Shown: positions 8,100 to 19,300 of the stretch, piece after piece
How positions within the stretch are numbered: position 1 is the first letter of the stretch
Layout of the letters: every line of letters starts with the position of its first letter
Origin: Amoebophrya sp. AT5.2
Lineage: Eukaryota; Sar; Dinophyceae; Syndiniales; Amoebophryaceae
Direction of reading: 5' to 3'
Assembly: GCA_005223375.1 (NCBI GenBank)
Contig: RXOD01003903.1
Location: 1 to 38,348 of the forward strand
Length of the DNA: 38,348 nt
Made by a program: the position numbers and the translations under genes
Notes under the pieces: model-generated
Told to the model about the DNA's origin: nothing
The model's input: only the letters and a program-made list of their open reading frames with translations
Database searches by the model: none

Positions 8100-8737
8100 G
8101 ACTCCTTCAAGAAATAGCGACGTCGATGAAGATTATGATAGTGATACAACTAGTTCTAGTAGGTCGTGGCAGTGGTTACGGCTTCGATCAAGTATTCGTA
8201 CTGCTAGTGCTACTGTGTAGCACTACCACTATACGAGGTCCGTCGTTCTTCAGCCTCAGGGCTGCTGCAGTGCGGCGTAAACGCAAGAGGTAGAACTACT
8301 TTTTTTGGCATCACGACAAGTACTTGCTCACGCGGACGCGAACGCGGATCAACATGCATGGGAAGGCAGGATTCGTTGATGAGTTGTTTGCAGTTTGTAT
8401 GTGAGTGTGCGAACACCCCGAGCGCGAACCTATGAGGATCTTGAAATAATTGAAGGAATCAGTGAACCTGAACTGAAAAGCGAAGGAACTTGCAGCTGCA
8501 GCACGCGTGATCCGTGGAACTTGTTGGGATAGGGATAGGCGGCGGTACACAACAAAATTGCTCAGCAGTTTGCGCGTTTTTCTTTCGGGGTTGGACAGTG
8601 AGAACATGATCTTGATCATGGCAAGAACGAAGAAGAAGACCCCTTCGTCATCTCCTGCATCAACGTTTTTCTTTGCTATTGCTTTTGCTTCAGCTTTTTC
8701 TACGTCTTTCCACCGAGTTGGCAGAAATCATAATGAT
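8100..8737. other. intergenic stretch, no gene seen
   Basis: Between the membrane protein stop and the U2AF-like start. Short frames on both strands look random. I see no RNA gene or repeat. Confidence 0.5.
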
Positions 8738-11700
8738 CTAACGCAACCGTGGTTCTTGATACTGGACCGCGAGATTGAGGTTGTTTCCGAGAAAGTTTCC
8801 GCGGCGCCCTCCCCGCCCCCCCGGACGGCCGCGCTTCGCGTTACCCACTTCGCGCACCACCACATGATCCGTAGTCCCTTCCCTTGCTTCAGCTTCGTGG
8901 TCGTTTGCTTCCTCGACGCGGCTCTCCAGCATGACTCCTCTCTTTAACCCATCGCCCGCGCTCCGCGTGGGCATTTTCGGACCTCGGCGGGGGCTGGCGG
9001 CAGCAGGGGACACGCCATGAATATGCGCATGCGCCGGAGTAACTTCTCTGTTCCCTCTTCTAAATGACGTTCTCATTGTCCTCGAAAACGGGGAAGGGCG
9101 TCTCAAATCTTCATTCATCTCCTGCTCCCTTTCATCTTCTCGCCGACGCCGTCGCGCTCGCGCATCTAGCCTTTCCCGAATGGCTGCCGTTCTTTTGCGG
9201 AGTCTGACTATCGCGACCACGACGGCCGGCAGCGCCAGCAGGAGCAGGATTCCCACGGCGACGGAAAGCCACATTCCGAGCAACAGGCCCTTCTTCTCCG
9301 AAGAGCCGCCAGCACTGGAAGCATCTTCAGCGGCATTGTCTTGTCCCACTCGCTGGAGAAGTCTGGCGTCCTCGCTTGCGGCCGTTTCGATTTCCGCGAG
9401 CAACTTCGGAAATGACTCGACGCCCCTTGTTTGTAGGTCAATCAAGTCCTTACCGGCGGTCTGCGCAAACTCGTCTTTCAACCGCTCCGGGTGCGCCACG
9501 ACGGGTATCTCCGGCAACACGTCCTCCCAGTGCTCGTGTAGCATGAGGGGGAGGCTGGTTAGCACATCTTGGTAGCGCCACAGGGAAGTTGATATGTCCT
9601 CATCGCCGCTGCTCTTTTGATGAACATGGGTCACAGCAGCTTGCTCCGTGAACTCGTCCGAGCTCTGCAACTTTGTACTGAGCTGTCGGAGTCGGATCTC
9701 TATATTTTTCCGAATGGTCCGCGAGCGCAGTTTGGCGAAGATGATCCACTCGTGCATATGAACCTCGGGCAGCGCAGGGTGCTCGTACACGGCTTTCGCA
9801 AGTGCCGCGACTTTTCGGTCATGGTCAGGGTCCTCCTTTTTTAAAAATATTTGTTGCCCATGTCCGCCGCGCCCGCGGCCGCCGCTACTTGGCGATTTCG
9901 CTAGAAGATCAAGAACATCAGGAGGCGGCCGTCCTTGGCGCAGCCGCTTGTCCTCGTCCGCGCCTCCCCCCGGTTTGCGTTCTGCCTCCATTGCCCGCCG
10001 TTTACGGTCGAAATCCCCGACGTAGCGCTTGATCGCGTAGAGTACCACGAAATCGCTCGACATTGCGGGGAGCATGGCGTCGGCCTCGAACTTCACAAGA
10101 AGGCCTAGTATACGACTCAAACGCTTTTTCGCCTTCCGCAGCATAGCCAGCGCTCGGTCGGCGTGTGCAAACAAAAATTTCGTACTGCCAGTGTCTATGG
10201 AGGGAGTAGACGAGGCGGACGCCCACCAGTTTTTGCCTCCTGCGATCGCGTTTTCTAGTTGCTCTTCGATTTTGGGGAGCATCCGGTCTGTCCAGAAACC
10301 GACGCCGAAGGGGTAGTTCGGCACGAACACGTTGTAGGCTCGGCGGTCCTGCGGTGCGATCGTGGGGTCGAAGGCCGTCTCTGTCATAAGCGGCCCCAAC
10401 GAAATCGCGCGGCCCGGCACCCGGTAGCGTTCGTCCCTGCCACTCTCCCCCCACATTTCGTACTGGGCGTGAAGCACGCCGGACGTCAACTCGGGGGGCA
10501 CCCTCAGCTGCCCGTCGCCATAGCTCAGGTGCCACAACTTGCACCGCGCGTGGTGCGTCACAAACTCCGCCAGCGGAACCCTTGTCACCTTCTCGGCGAG
10601 AAGGTAAGCCTGCTCTGCCTCTTCGTAATTCGCCGGGGGATAGTACTTGTCTTTCTCTTTGGGTGTCGTGTCCCCCGAGGACGTCGCTTGTACGGACGGG
10701 GCGTGGGCTCCGATCGCAGGAGCCTCCATCTCGGTACCGAGAAGCTTCGCGCGCAGGATGCGCGCAATAAAGCCGTCGACGCGTGTGTTGATCATCACTT
10801 CCTTCCCGTGCGTCAGTTTCTTCCCCCGCAGTTCGGCTATACTTGGCGGCTTTAACAGGAGGTCCTTCTCCGCGTCTTTCCAGGAGCGCCACAAGTCTTT
10901 GAGAATCGCAATGGGGCGGCCAGTGAGAGTCAGCGCCGGCCACTGGTTCAGCCCCACAGCAGGAGACTGTAGGGGAAAGACATACTCACCCGGCCGCTCT
11001 TGAAACGCGTCGTATTCAGCCTCGATGTCGACGAAGTCCGGTCGTTCGAGTTCCCCTTCCGCTTTCTCTTCCATCCCCCCCTCGATACCTCCTAGGAGCG
11101 GAACGTCTGCCCCCTCTCGCTTCCCCAATGTGACGGCTAGGATGCGCCTCGCCAGCTTGTATCCGCCGTGCCCCGGGAGGACGTCCTTCGTGGTTTCTTC
11201 GCAGCTGTAGGGCCCGAGGTAGCGCTTCCAGCTTTTCTCCGGCTGCAACAGGCCCGCCTCCGCGAGGCAGTCCCGAATTTTCTCGTAGTAGGCGACGCTC
11301 CAAATCGCCAGGGCGCGCATCTCGAAAAACAAAGGGGTGTCGGTTGCATACCTGCTCATGTGCAACCGCCGAGTCATCGCGTAACCGTAACCGACGTCGC
11401 CGTGATACGCTTTAGTTTTTGGATTCGGGGTGGCTGCCATCCACCCGCGCCCCACCCATTCCCACGTCACGGATTTCGATTTCGAATTTTCAGGAGTGAC
11501 AGTGAAATTCCTCTTGACTACGGCATCGTTGTCGTCCTTATTTTGTCCAACATGTTCTACGACTTTCCGCCAGCCGCTCTTCTCCTCCTCCGTCAAGTTC
11601 AATTTGTAGTCCACATCGATGAAGCCCTCGCGGCCTTTGCTGATGATCGACGCCGGTAACGGTTGGCCCCAAGTGCCGCCGCGACCCTCGGCAGCCGCGG

Positions 11701-11926
11701 CCACCTCCTGTTTGAGGCGGTCTTTTTCCTCGGGGCGTAAGTACGGCGAAGCAACCCGGTCGAGCGCCTTTCGGCGCTCCGCAGCCGGTCTGAGCATTAA
11801 ATGCGTGAGGAAATGCCGCCATCCCTCCAGCGAGCGGTTGGGATCGTGCCACCATGCGTCATCCAGCTGCAGCGGGAGCAGCGGGTTGCGCACACCAAGA
11901 TAGAAGTCAATGTGCTCCCACCACAT
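8738..11926 (-). CDS. large single-pass membrane protein, unknown family
   Basis: One exon of 1062 residues from ATG 11926, preceded in frame by TAA 27 bases upstream. Residues about 1-875 are a folded-looking, Trp/Tyr-rich region with a few N-X-S/T sites (NLT, NFT). A single hydrophobic span (about 880-906, genomic 9210-9290) is followed by RLRKR and a basic Arg-rich tail of about 155 residues. Positive charge just after the span would place the tail in the cytosol and the large part outside or in a lumen. There is no N-terminal signal peptide in this model; the start MWWEHIDFYLG looks internal, so an upstream signal-peptide exon may be missing. I recognise no domain. A parasite surface or membrane-trafficking role would be guesswork. 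Confidence 0.8.
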   Translation of the reverse strand: MWWEHIDFYLGVRNPLLPLQLDDAWWHDPNRSLEGWRHFLTHLMLRPAAERRKALDRVASPYLRPEEKDRLKQEVAAAAEGRGGTWGQPLPASIISKGREGFIDVDYKLNLTEEEKSGWRKVVEHVGQNKDDNDAVVKRNFTVTPENSKSKSVTWEWVGRGWMAATPNPKTKAYHGDVGYGYAMTRRLHMSRYATDTPLFFEMRALAIWSVAYYEKIRDCLAEAGLLQPEKSWKRYLGPYSCEETTKDVLPGHGGYKLARRILAVTLGKREGADVPLLGGIEGGMEEKAEGELERPDFVDIEAEYDAFQERPGEYVFPLQSPAVGLNQWPALTLTGRPIAILKDLWRSWKDAEKDLLLKPPSIAELRGKKLTHGKEVMINTRVDGFIARILRAKLLGTEMEAPAIGAHAPSVQATSSGDTTPKEKDKYYPPANYEEAEQAYLLAEKVTRVPLAEFVTHHARCKLWHLSYGDGQLRVPPELTSGVLHAQYEMWGESGRDERYRVPGRAISLGPLMTETAFDPTIAPQDRRAYNVFVPNYPFGVGFWTDRMLPKIEEQLENAIAGGKNWWASASSTPSIDTGSTKFLFAHADRALAMLRKAKKRLSRILGLLVKFEADAMLPAMSSDFVVLYAIKRYVGDFDRKRRAMEAERKPGGGADEDKRLRQGRPPPDVLDLLAKSPSSGGRGRGGHGQQIFLKKEDPDHDRKVAALAKAVYEHPALPEVHMHEWIIFAKLRSRTIRKNIEIRLRQLSTKLQSSDEFTEQAAVTHVHQKSSGDEDISTSLWRYQDVLTSLPLMLHEHWEDVLPEIPVVAHPERLKDEFAQTAGKDLIDLQTRGVESFPKLLAEIETAASEDARLLQRVGQDNAAEDASSAGGSSEKKGLLLGMWLSVAVGILLLLALPAVVVAIVRLRKRTAAIRERLDARARRRRREDEREQEMNEDLRRPSPFSRTMRTSFRRGNREVTPAHAHIHGVSPAAASPRRGPKMPTRSAGDGLKRGVMLESRVEEANDHEAEAREGTTDHVVVREVGNAKRGRPGGRGGRRGNFLGNNLNLAVQYQEPRLR
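9210..9290 (-). other. transmembrane segment of the 1062-residue protein
   Basis: Encodes about 27 residues, mostly Leu, Val and Ala, flanked by KKG on the N side and RLRKR on the C side; the only strong hydrophobic span in the protein. Confidence 0.75.
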
Positions 11927-13307
11927 AGCTCGGTGACGGTCTTATAAATGAACTGGCTAGTAGTAGTAGCACCAACTCCCGGTCCCGACCATGTGGGCGT
12001 GGCTGCCGATAGAGATACATCTACATGTGCAGCTGCCGGGACGAGTCTTGATGCAGCAGATTCGTTGCTCTTGCTGTCGCGTCATGCTAATGCTTCGTAT
12101 TGCGGCATTGATGCTGTACCTGGATGAGGTTCAATTCTCCCGCATATCCTTCTGTCACTATCACCGCAACCAGATGAGGGCGAAAGCATGGTTTCTATTT
12201 GTATTTCTTGCGCGCACAAAATAGATACTGTTTTCATCTTCATTCCCCTCATTGTGGAGGTATGACCCACGGTCTAGTACGAAGTCTACCTGCTCCGCCT
12301 AGGCATGCTGTGAAAAACAAAAACAAACACCACGTCGGTCAACGTCAAGCGCAAGAAAAAGTTAAGGCATGATGCGTGGTCGTGGACGTGGTCTGACTAA
12401 CTAAGTTAAGTATACTGTCAGTCTTTACCGCGAGTACTTGCTTCGAGATTGATAGAAAGAAGCGAATCAGTAAGTTGCATTCACAGAGGACATGGACATC
12501 AACATCAATCCGGACCGATCTAGTCCTACTTAGTGGACCTGGACGAGCTTTCTGCCTTTCGAATTCCGATTGGTTTCGTAAAGCAAACAGAGAAGTTGAA
12601 GTAGCCACGTGCCGGACAACGGCAAGGAGCGGACGAGAGAGGGTGACGCAGTGAAATACTTGGAGACAGACGAGCAGTATTAACGGCCGGAGGGGTGAAG
12701 GCAGTGGCAGGAGCAGTGACAGACCGACGCGAACGGTCGCAGGAGGTAAATCAACAGACGAGACGGGGGGCGGGTAATGCCGTGAGCAAGTAAGACCGAG
12801 TCGTGAAGCGCAAACGATGAACTAACAGTAGAGGACCGAGAACACATGATTTGTCATCAACAGCAGGACGGATATGTGTGTGGAACTTCGAGAGAACATG
12901 GAGAAAAGCTGCCCACAGCCACCAGGTCTGTGATACACGAGAGTTTCCCAATATATAACGGTCAACGAGACAGCAAAAAGCCGTGGCCGCCAATTTTTCT
13001 CTATTTTTCGTTTGATACTTTTACTTTACTTACTCTCACAAAGAAACAGATCGCGCACGACGTGTTTGTGTTCGACGTTCGCGGGTCAGCCTCTGCATGC
13101 TCCTCAGTCCTGTTTGAGTTTGAGTTCAGCTCAGCTGCTTGATAGATCAGTCAACAGCCTAGTATCGCTAATTTTCTTGGAATGTCGGTGTAACTTGTCA
13201 ATCTCAATCTCAAAAAGTGAAACTGAAAAGATAGTGCTAATAGTAGGTTATTGAATGGGAATGCCAATGAATGGCCTGGTGCGGAAGCTGGGATGAAATT
13301 AGAGTCA
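11927..13307. other. intergenic stretch of about 1.4 kb
   Basis: Lies between the giant coiled-coil stop and the membrane protein start. Base composition is mixed, with no long frame lacking stops on the coding strand and no recognised repeat or RNA gene. It could contain an unannotated 5' exon of the membrane protein. Confidence 0.4.
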
Positions 13308-16300
13308 CTAATTTTCGTCCGGCGTGAAGAATTTGTTTCGGAGTCCTCCCCGCCCGCTCGACGCCCCAGGCCCTTCGCCGGGCGCTTGCGCTTTATCCAT
13401 ACCGGGGTAGAAATAGAAGTCACTTTCTCGTCCTTTCCGCTGCTGTGGATGGAAAATTGTCCGTGTCTCCTCGCTACTCCTGCTCGCCCCGTGCATGCCC
13501 CCGCTGCCCACGCCTAACGAAGGGGAACGGGAAGAGCCCGCAACAGTGCCTGAAACTACCCCACGGGTAGACCGCATACGCATACTCCGGCTCGTCCCCC
13601 TTGCAAGCGGGGAAGTGCTCCTGTTCAAAGACGGCACATTTAGGTTCACGTGGTTTATTTCCAACTCGTCTCCAGCGCCAGCGTCCAGGAAACCAGGGCC
13701 AGGCGGGCCACCGTGGGAGGCCCCGGCGAGAGGAGCCGCAGCTTCAGCTTTTCGTAGCGCTTCCACCACGATGTTATTTACGAGACCGCTCCACCGCTGC
13801 GCGTTTAGCTCCGACGAACGGAAAAAGTGGTGGGAGCCGTCCGGCATCCGATTTCGTGCCCAGTTGATCGCTTCCAACGGGGGAGCAGCGGCGTTGTCGC
13901 CTTCCAAATCCACCTTCAAAATCTCCCAAAAATGCCGCCGCTCCACGTTATCGTCCGCGTTTTTTTTGTCGGTTTCTTTACGCGACTCTGAAACCGCATC
14001 CACTGACCCGCCCGGTTGATCTACAACAGCAGTTTCCTTGCTCGACGTTGCGGAAGCGGAAGAAGTTGCGTTTACTTTATCCAGTACCAGCTGGTCTTGC
14101 AGGAAGGACACACCGCGCGAGGTCGAATGATCCAGCTCCAGCAGGTCCTCCATTTGGTCGCTTTTTCGCAATTGCAGCTGCTGTGATGCCGTCGGCGGAT
14201 CCACGCGCGAAGCGGACGCACGTATTCTCGTGGTGGACGACGATGACCTCATCGATCGCCGTTCTTCCTCGCGTTTTGCTTCTTCGAGCTTCGTGGCGAT
14301 GATCTCCGAACGTGCACGGGGAACGGGATTTGCGGTCTTCAGATTCTGCTGATTCTTTTCATGATCCCCCTGATCTTGTGCGTCATTGGCATTTTTGGAG
14401 AATAAATGCTGGGAATCGGACGCAGGCGTTTCGCGGCGGTCTCGGTCAGTTTCTCTCCACGTTCTCGTTCTGTTGCTGTTGGGCCCCCTGCTTTGTTCTC
14501 CGTCTGTTGCCGGCGGCTTGGTATGACTGTAGTACGAGGTGGGTTTCCGTTTTGAGCTCCTCGTGCTCGAAGAGCGCGGGGCCACGCCTTCGTCTGCCGG
14601 GGCTTCCAACTTCTGCCCAGGTCCGCTACCGTGCGAGGAGCGCGTCTTGCTCAGCTCCCCCTTTAGCCATTCGACGACCTTCACGAGGATCAAAAATTCT
14701 TCCCGCAGCTGGTCCAGATCCGCTCGTAGCAGCTTGTTGCGCCCGCTCTCTCTGCCGGGAGGTTCGAGGAAGACAGTGCGATTCCGAAGTCTCTCCTCCA
14801 AATCGGCGCTCTGCGCCGCCAGCCGCGTGTCGAGACCCCGAGCGAGGATGCGTACATGCTCAGCAATCGCCTGAGGAATCTTCTCCTCGACGAGATTTGC
14901 AATTTCCTCCGCAGCCTCCGGCTGCAGCGCGGTCTCTCGTTGTGATTCTCCGAGAGGATGATCTCGTCCAGAGTCTGGCTCTGACCCGTTCTGAGCGGAG
15001 GTCGTTGAATTGGGAGTTAACAAAGAGCCCACTTTACGTAAAAACTATTGCGGATACATATCTTCGACATTGATGGACATGAAGATACCATTAGTTACCA
15101 AGCAGAAGCAGGCTACAGCTACTCAAAATTACTACCTGCGGCCCGGTCACATTGCTGCCTCCTCTACCAGATTCGTCGGAGGACCTGGATTGTGGCTCTT
15201 GGAGGCCCCCCCCTGGGGCGAACCGTATCTGCGAGGGCTGGCGAGTCTGTGCCCTCAGAGCTGCGCCGATTTTCTGGTCGATAAGACTCTGTAGCGCAAG
15301 CGAATTCTGCCAGTCCGGGGTAGTTGCGGAAGCGGGATCGGCAGAGGTGGTTCCCGCTGCTGCTGCAGGTTCCACGAAACCTGGCTGCATCTGCATCAGC
15401 GTGGGCAGTAGTGCTTCTTGCAGATCCTCATACAGCGCCGTGTACAGATCGTCGAAGGTAAATGGCGGCGCCGACGGGTCGTGCAGGGAACTCAATCGCC
15501 GGAACGTCGAAGATTTCCTACTGGGGAGACGAGCAGGAGGCGTTGGCGTTGCGCCAGGAACATTAAACTCGCGCACCTCGTTCTGGTCTTCACGTACCGT
15601 GACCGACTTCATACGCGGCCCCGCCAACCCCCCCGGGCCCGGGTCGGAGACTGTCGTGTTTGGCAATGGCAGCGGCTGCTCCAACATGCCGTTGCTCAGA
15701 TTTGCTGCGAGCGCCTGGTCGAGAGCCTTCGTTACGCTGTCGTAGAGCTCTTTCCTCCCAAGCTCTGCGTCCGCTTTGGATTGTTCCATCGCGATGTCGA
15801 GAGAATCGTCCAGGACGCGGGCGAGCTGAAGCCGTAAAGTTTTCAGCGCCTGCGGCAATACCGTGTCGGTCACCTCGGCGATCGCCGCTCGCGCCTCGAG
15901 ATCGACGCCGGGTCGTCCCGGAGGAGGAGTCGCTTCATCATCTCCGCGTCGATCGTGCAGGTCCAGGTTTTTGGTAAGGATCGAAGCGGATCCCGCGAAA
16001 CGAGCCACTGGAGCCGTAGCTGGGGCACCCGCAGAGGACGACGAGGAATTACGATCAGACAAGGCAAGGGATGTTCGTTGAATTTCTTCTGACAACAGCT
16101 CCAGCTGACTCCTCAGCTCCTGGATCGACGCGCGCGCGCCGAAATCGACGCCAGCCGGGCCTTCGATAGCCGTACGGGCCTCCGCCCGGTCAGGGCCGTC
16201 GTCCCCGGCAAGAAGAGAAGACGCAGTTCTGTCACCCGCACCCACTGCACTTGCCTGTTCTGCACGGTGGCTGCTCGTACTCCACAAAGATGTTGATTGC

Positions 16301-19300
16301 CGCGACTCCAGCCTCGTGAGTCTGCCCGAGAGTTCCTCCAACCGCGGTAGGACCACTGCTTGCAATGCAACGGCATCACCCTCCTCGTCCGGAAACAAGA
16401 ACCCACCTTCGGCAGCCGTTGTACTTTGATGGCGAGTCGAATCTCTGATCCGCGCCAGTACGCGGCCCGTGGCGGGGTTCCTGTTCAACACGATCGCGTC
16501 TACCACGTTGACCTTGACGGGTGGTCGCAGATCGACGGTTGCCGCGGAGGCTATGCTCTGGCGCAGCTCCTGCTCATGCCGCTCCAAGTCGAGAAGACTT
16601 TGATTGATGTATCTGGAGGATCTCGCGCTGGCTTTTGCTTCCTGCTCGGTCTTCTTTTCACCAGTTTCATCGTTATCTTCGTCCACACCTCCGATGGTGC
16701 TAGACGCGCCGATGGCCTCAGCCGTAAGCCTCTCTACTGTGTCCTCCTCCCCTGCTGCGCGGCGGAATGAACCGGAACTGTCACGCCTCTCCGAGTTCCA
16801 CTTGCGGTACACGATGGCCTCAAATGCCCGGATCTGCTCCTGCAACAGGTTCGCGCCCTGACTCAGCACGTCCTGTGCGGTCACGACTTCGCTCACGGCG
16901 ACTTCCAGATCCTGCAGTTTGCCCTCGGTCTTCGTCGTCAGCTTCGCGTTCTGCTCCGAGAGATTCGTGTGTAGAGCCTCCAGCGCCGAGACAAGTCGCG
17001 ACTCCAGACTGTCGCGGGAAGACGCGGCTCGCGGAACGGGAGCTGCGGGGTCGTCCACCTCTCGCGAGGACGCATCTCTGGAGTCGCGACTGGGTCCGCT
17101 CGCGCCGGGCGCGGAGACATCCAGTGCTTCCGCCATGGAGGTGGGGTTGTTCCTACCACTGCTGGTCGGTTCCGGTTGTACATCATCAACTCTTCGAGTC
17201 TGCAATTCGGTCCCTGCAGATCCGCGCTCGACGTCAGCCGCCTGCTCATTGAGCGCATCCCCACGACCGCCCGCCACGAGTTCGCGTTGCGCCACCTTGA
17301 GCAGGAGGCGCGCTTCCATCGCTTCGCAATCTGCCTTCGAAGCGCAGTCGTCAATGAGCGGCCGCTTCGCCAGGTCCTGCTCCAACATCGTGACTTGGGC
17401 GCGTAAATCGGAGACCAGCTCGGTGATCCCATCGAAAAACCCAACTTCCTTGCCGGCCTTGGCACCAGACGTACTTCTACTTGCTCGGGTTGAAGCACGA
17501 ATCTGTGCCGTAGTCGGCATCCGCGGAACAAGAACCGAAGCACCGCCGTCGGCGTCGCGGTCGCCCCCCTCCTCATGCAGTTCCAGCTGCGTCAGGTGTG
17601 CGGTTGCTTGCAAACTGGAGGATTTGTGCGCGATCTTTGCAAACGAACGTCGACTCTGACTTCTCTCGCGATCTTCGAGCGTACTTGTGCGGTCCGTCGC
17701 ACTCGTACCGGCCAAACGGCTAGCAGTCGTCCCGCTTGCAGATCCGAGCTCCATCAGGGTTGCAGTTGCAGTTCCTCCTTCCTGTTCCTGCTCCTTCGTC
17801 CCAGATGCTAATGGAGGCTCGCCGTCATCTGCATCAACCGCGAGGAATGCTTCTATCAGCGCCATTCGGTCCTCCAACGTCAGCATTTTCCCCTCCACGG
17901 TGACAACGCGGCTGACCTGCTTCTTGAGAGGTGCGACGTGTGACTCGAGGAGCTGGAGCAGCTTTTTCTCCTCCTCCTTGTGATGCTCTAGGAGGCGCAG
18001 GACGTGATTCTGGAGATCTTTCGTCGCTGCGGGAGGACCAGCCGGATCTTCAGGTGAGGTTTGGGGCATGACCGTTGGGGCCTGATCTCCGGGAGCTGGT
18101 GGCGCTGCCGTTGTCCTCGTTGAGGAAGACCGCAGCTCGCTCGTTCTCGCGTCGCCAAGGAGGTCCAACTCGTCCTCCGCCGACGTGCCTACCGTTGCGA
18201 TCGCCCCCAGCAGATCAACTGCTGTCTTTCGTAGCGCTGCGTTATTCTGCGACGAGCGTGCCAGTAGCGTCTGTAGCTGCAGCTGCTGCCCGAACTCGTC
18301 AATCGTTGCGTGGCTTGTAGCTGAAGGTGTCGCTCTGGCGCCAGGCACGACGTCCTCGGTCGTCAGAGAAAGCGCGACCGGATTTGTTTCTTTCATCAGC
18401 TGGATTTCGTCAGCGAGTTCATTGATTTTTTGCAGTAAGCGCTGCTCGGCTGCATCTGACAGATGAGCACTGGCCGGGGAGGGTTGTTGCGTATCAGCTG
18501 CAAGACCAGAAGAAGCAGAAGGTGCAGCTGCTCTTGCGGAATCGCGGCTAGTGCCTGTTGCACTGGCCAGCATGCGGATGCTTGTTGTCGCGGTTCGCAA
18601 CCTGTCGAGATGCGCCGTAATCGAGTCGTCTAGCGCAGCGTCGCTGACCAGGCCGATACTATCTTCGCCTCGAACGCCAGCAGCTGTATAATTTCGAACC
18701 TCCAGCGATGTTGACGTATCTGTCTGTGCTGCGGCGAGTGACGCCAGCACGTCGTCATGCGCATGGTCGTCTGCCGGATCTGGGCGCTCTCCCCCCGAGC
18801 CCTCGAACAAGCGCCGCCCCTCTTCCTGCTGCTGGGTCCTCGTCCCAGTGCTTCTTCTATTCCGAGTTAGAGGACCCGACGCGCGCGAACCACGCTGAAG
18901 CTGTTCGGCCTCCACGAGGTGAGTGACCAGCTCACTCAGGCTCTGCATTCCGTCCTCGAGGCGACTGCAACGATCCGGAAGAGCTGCGACCACATCGACG
19001 TCGGCACAGGCATCTGGTGCAGCTGCAGTACTACGCTTGTCCTCGCGGAGATTTGTAGCCGCGGCCGCCTCTGCCGCTGCGGCGAGCAGCCGCTTCTCCA
19101 GGTCCAGAATGCGCGCTTCCAGTTTTTCTTCGAGAAGCGCACTCGCCTCATGCACCGTATCCAGAACAAGGGTAGCAGCGCCACGCATCAACATTTCGTC
19201 CGAGGACGGCGACGCTTTTTCATCTGAGGGGTCATTGTTACTTGTTCTTGTGGCCTCCGCTGCATCCGGAGTCTTTATTGTGTTTCTGTTATGTGCCGCA

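Noticed and set aside
13308..15032. Separate 574-residue gene
   Set aside because: It has no ATG start; its first codon is GTG inside what is better read as an intron, and it joins the giant gene in phase 0.
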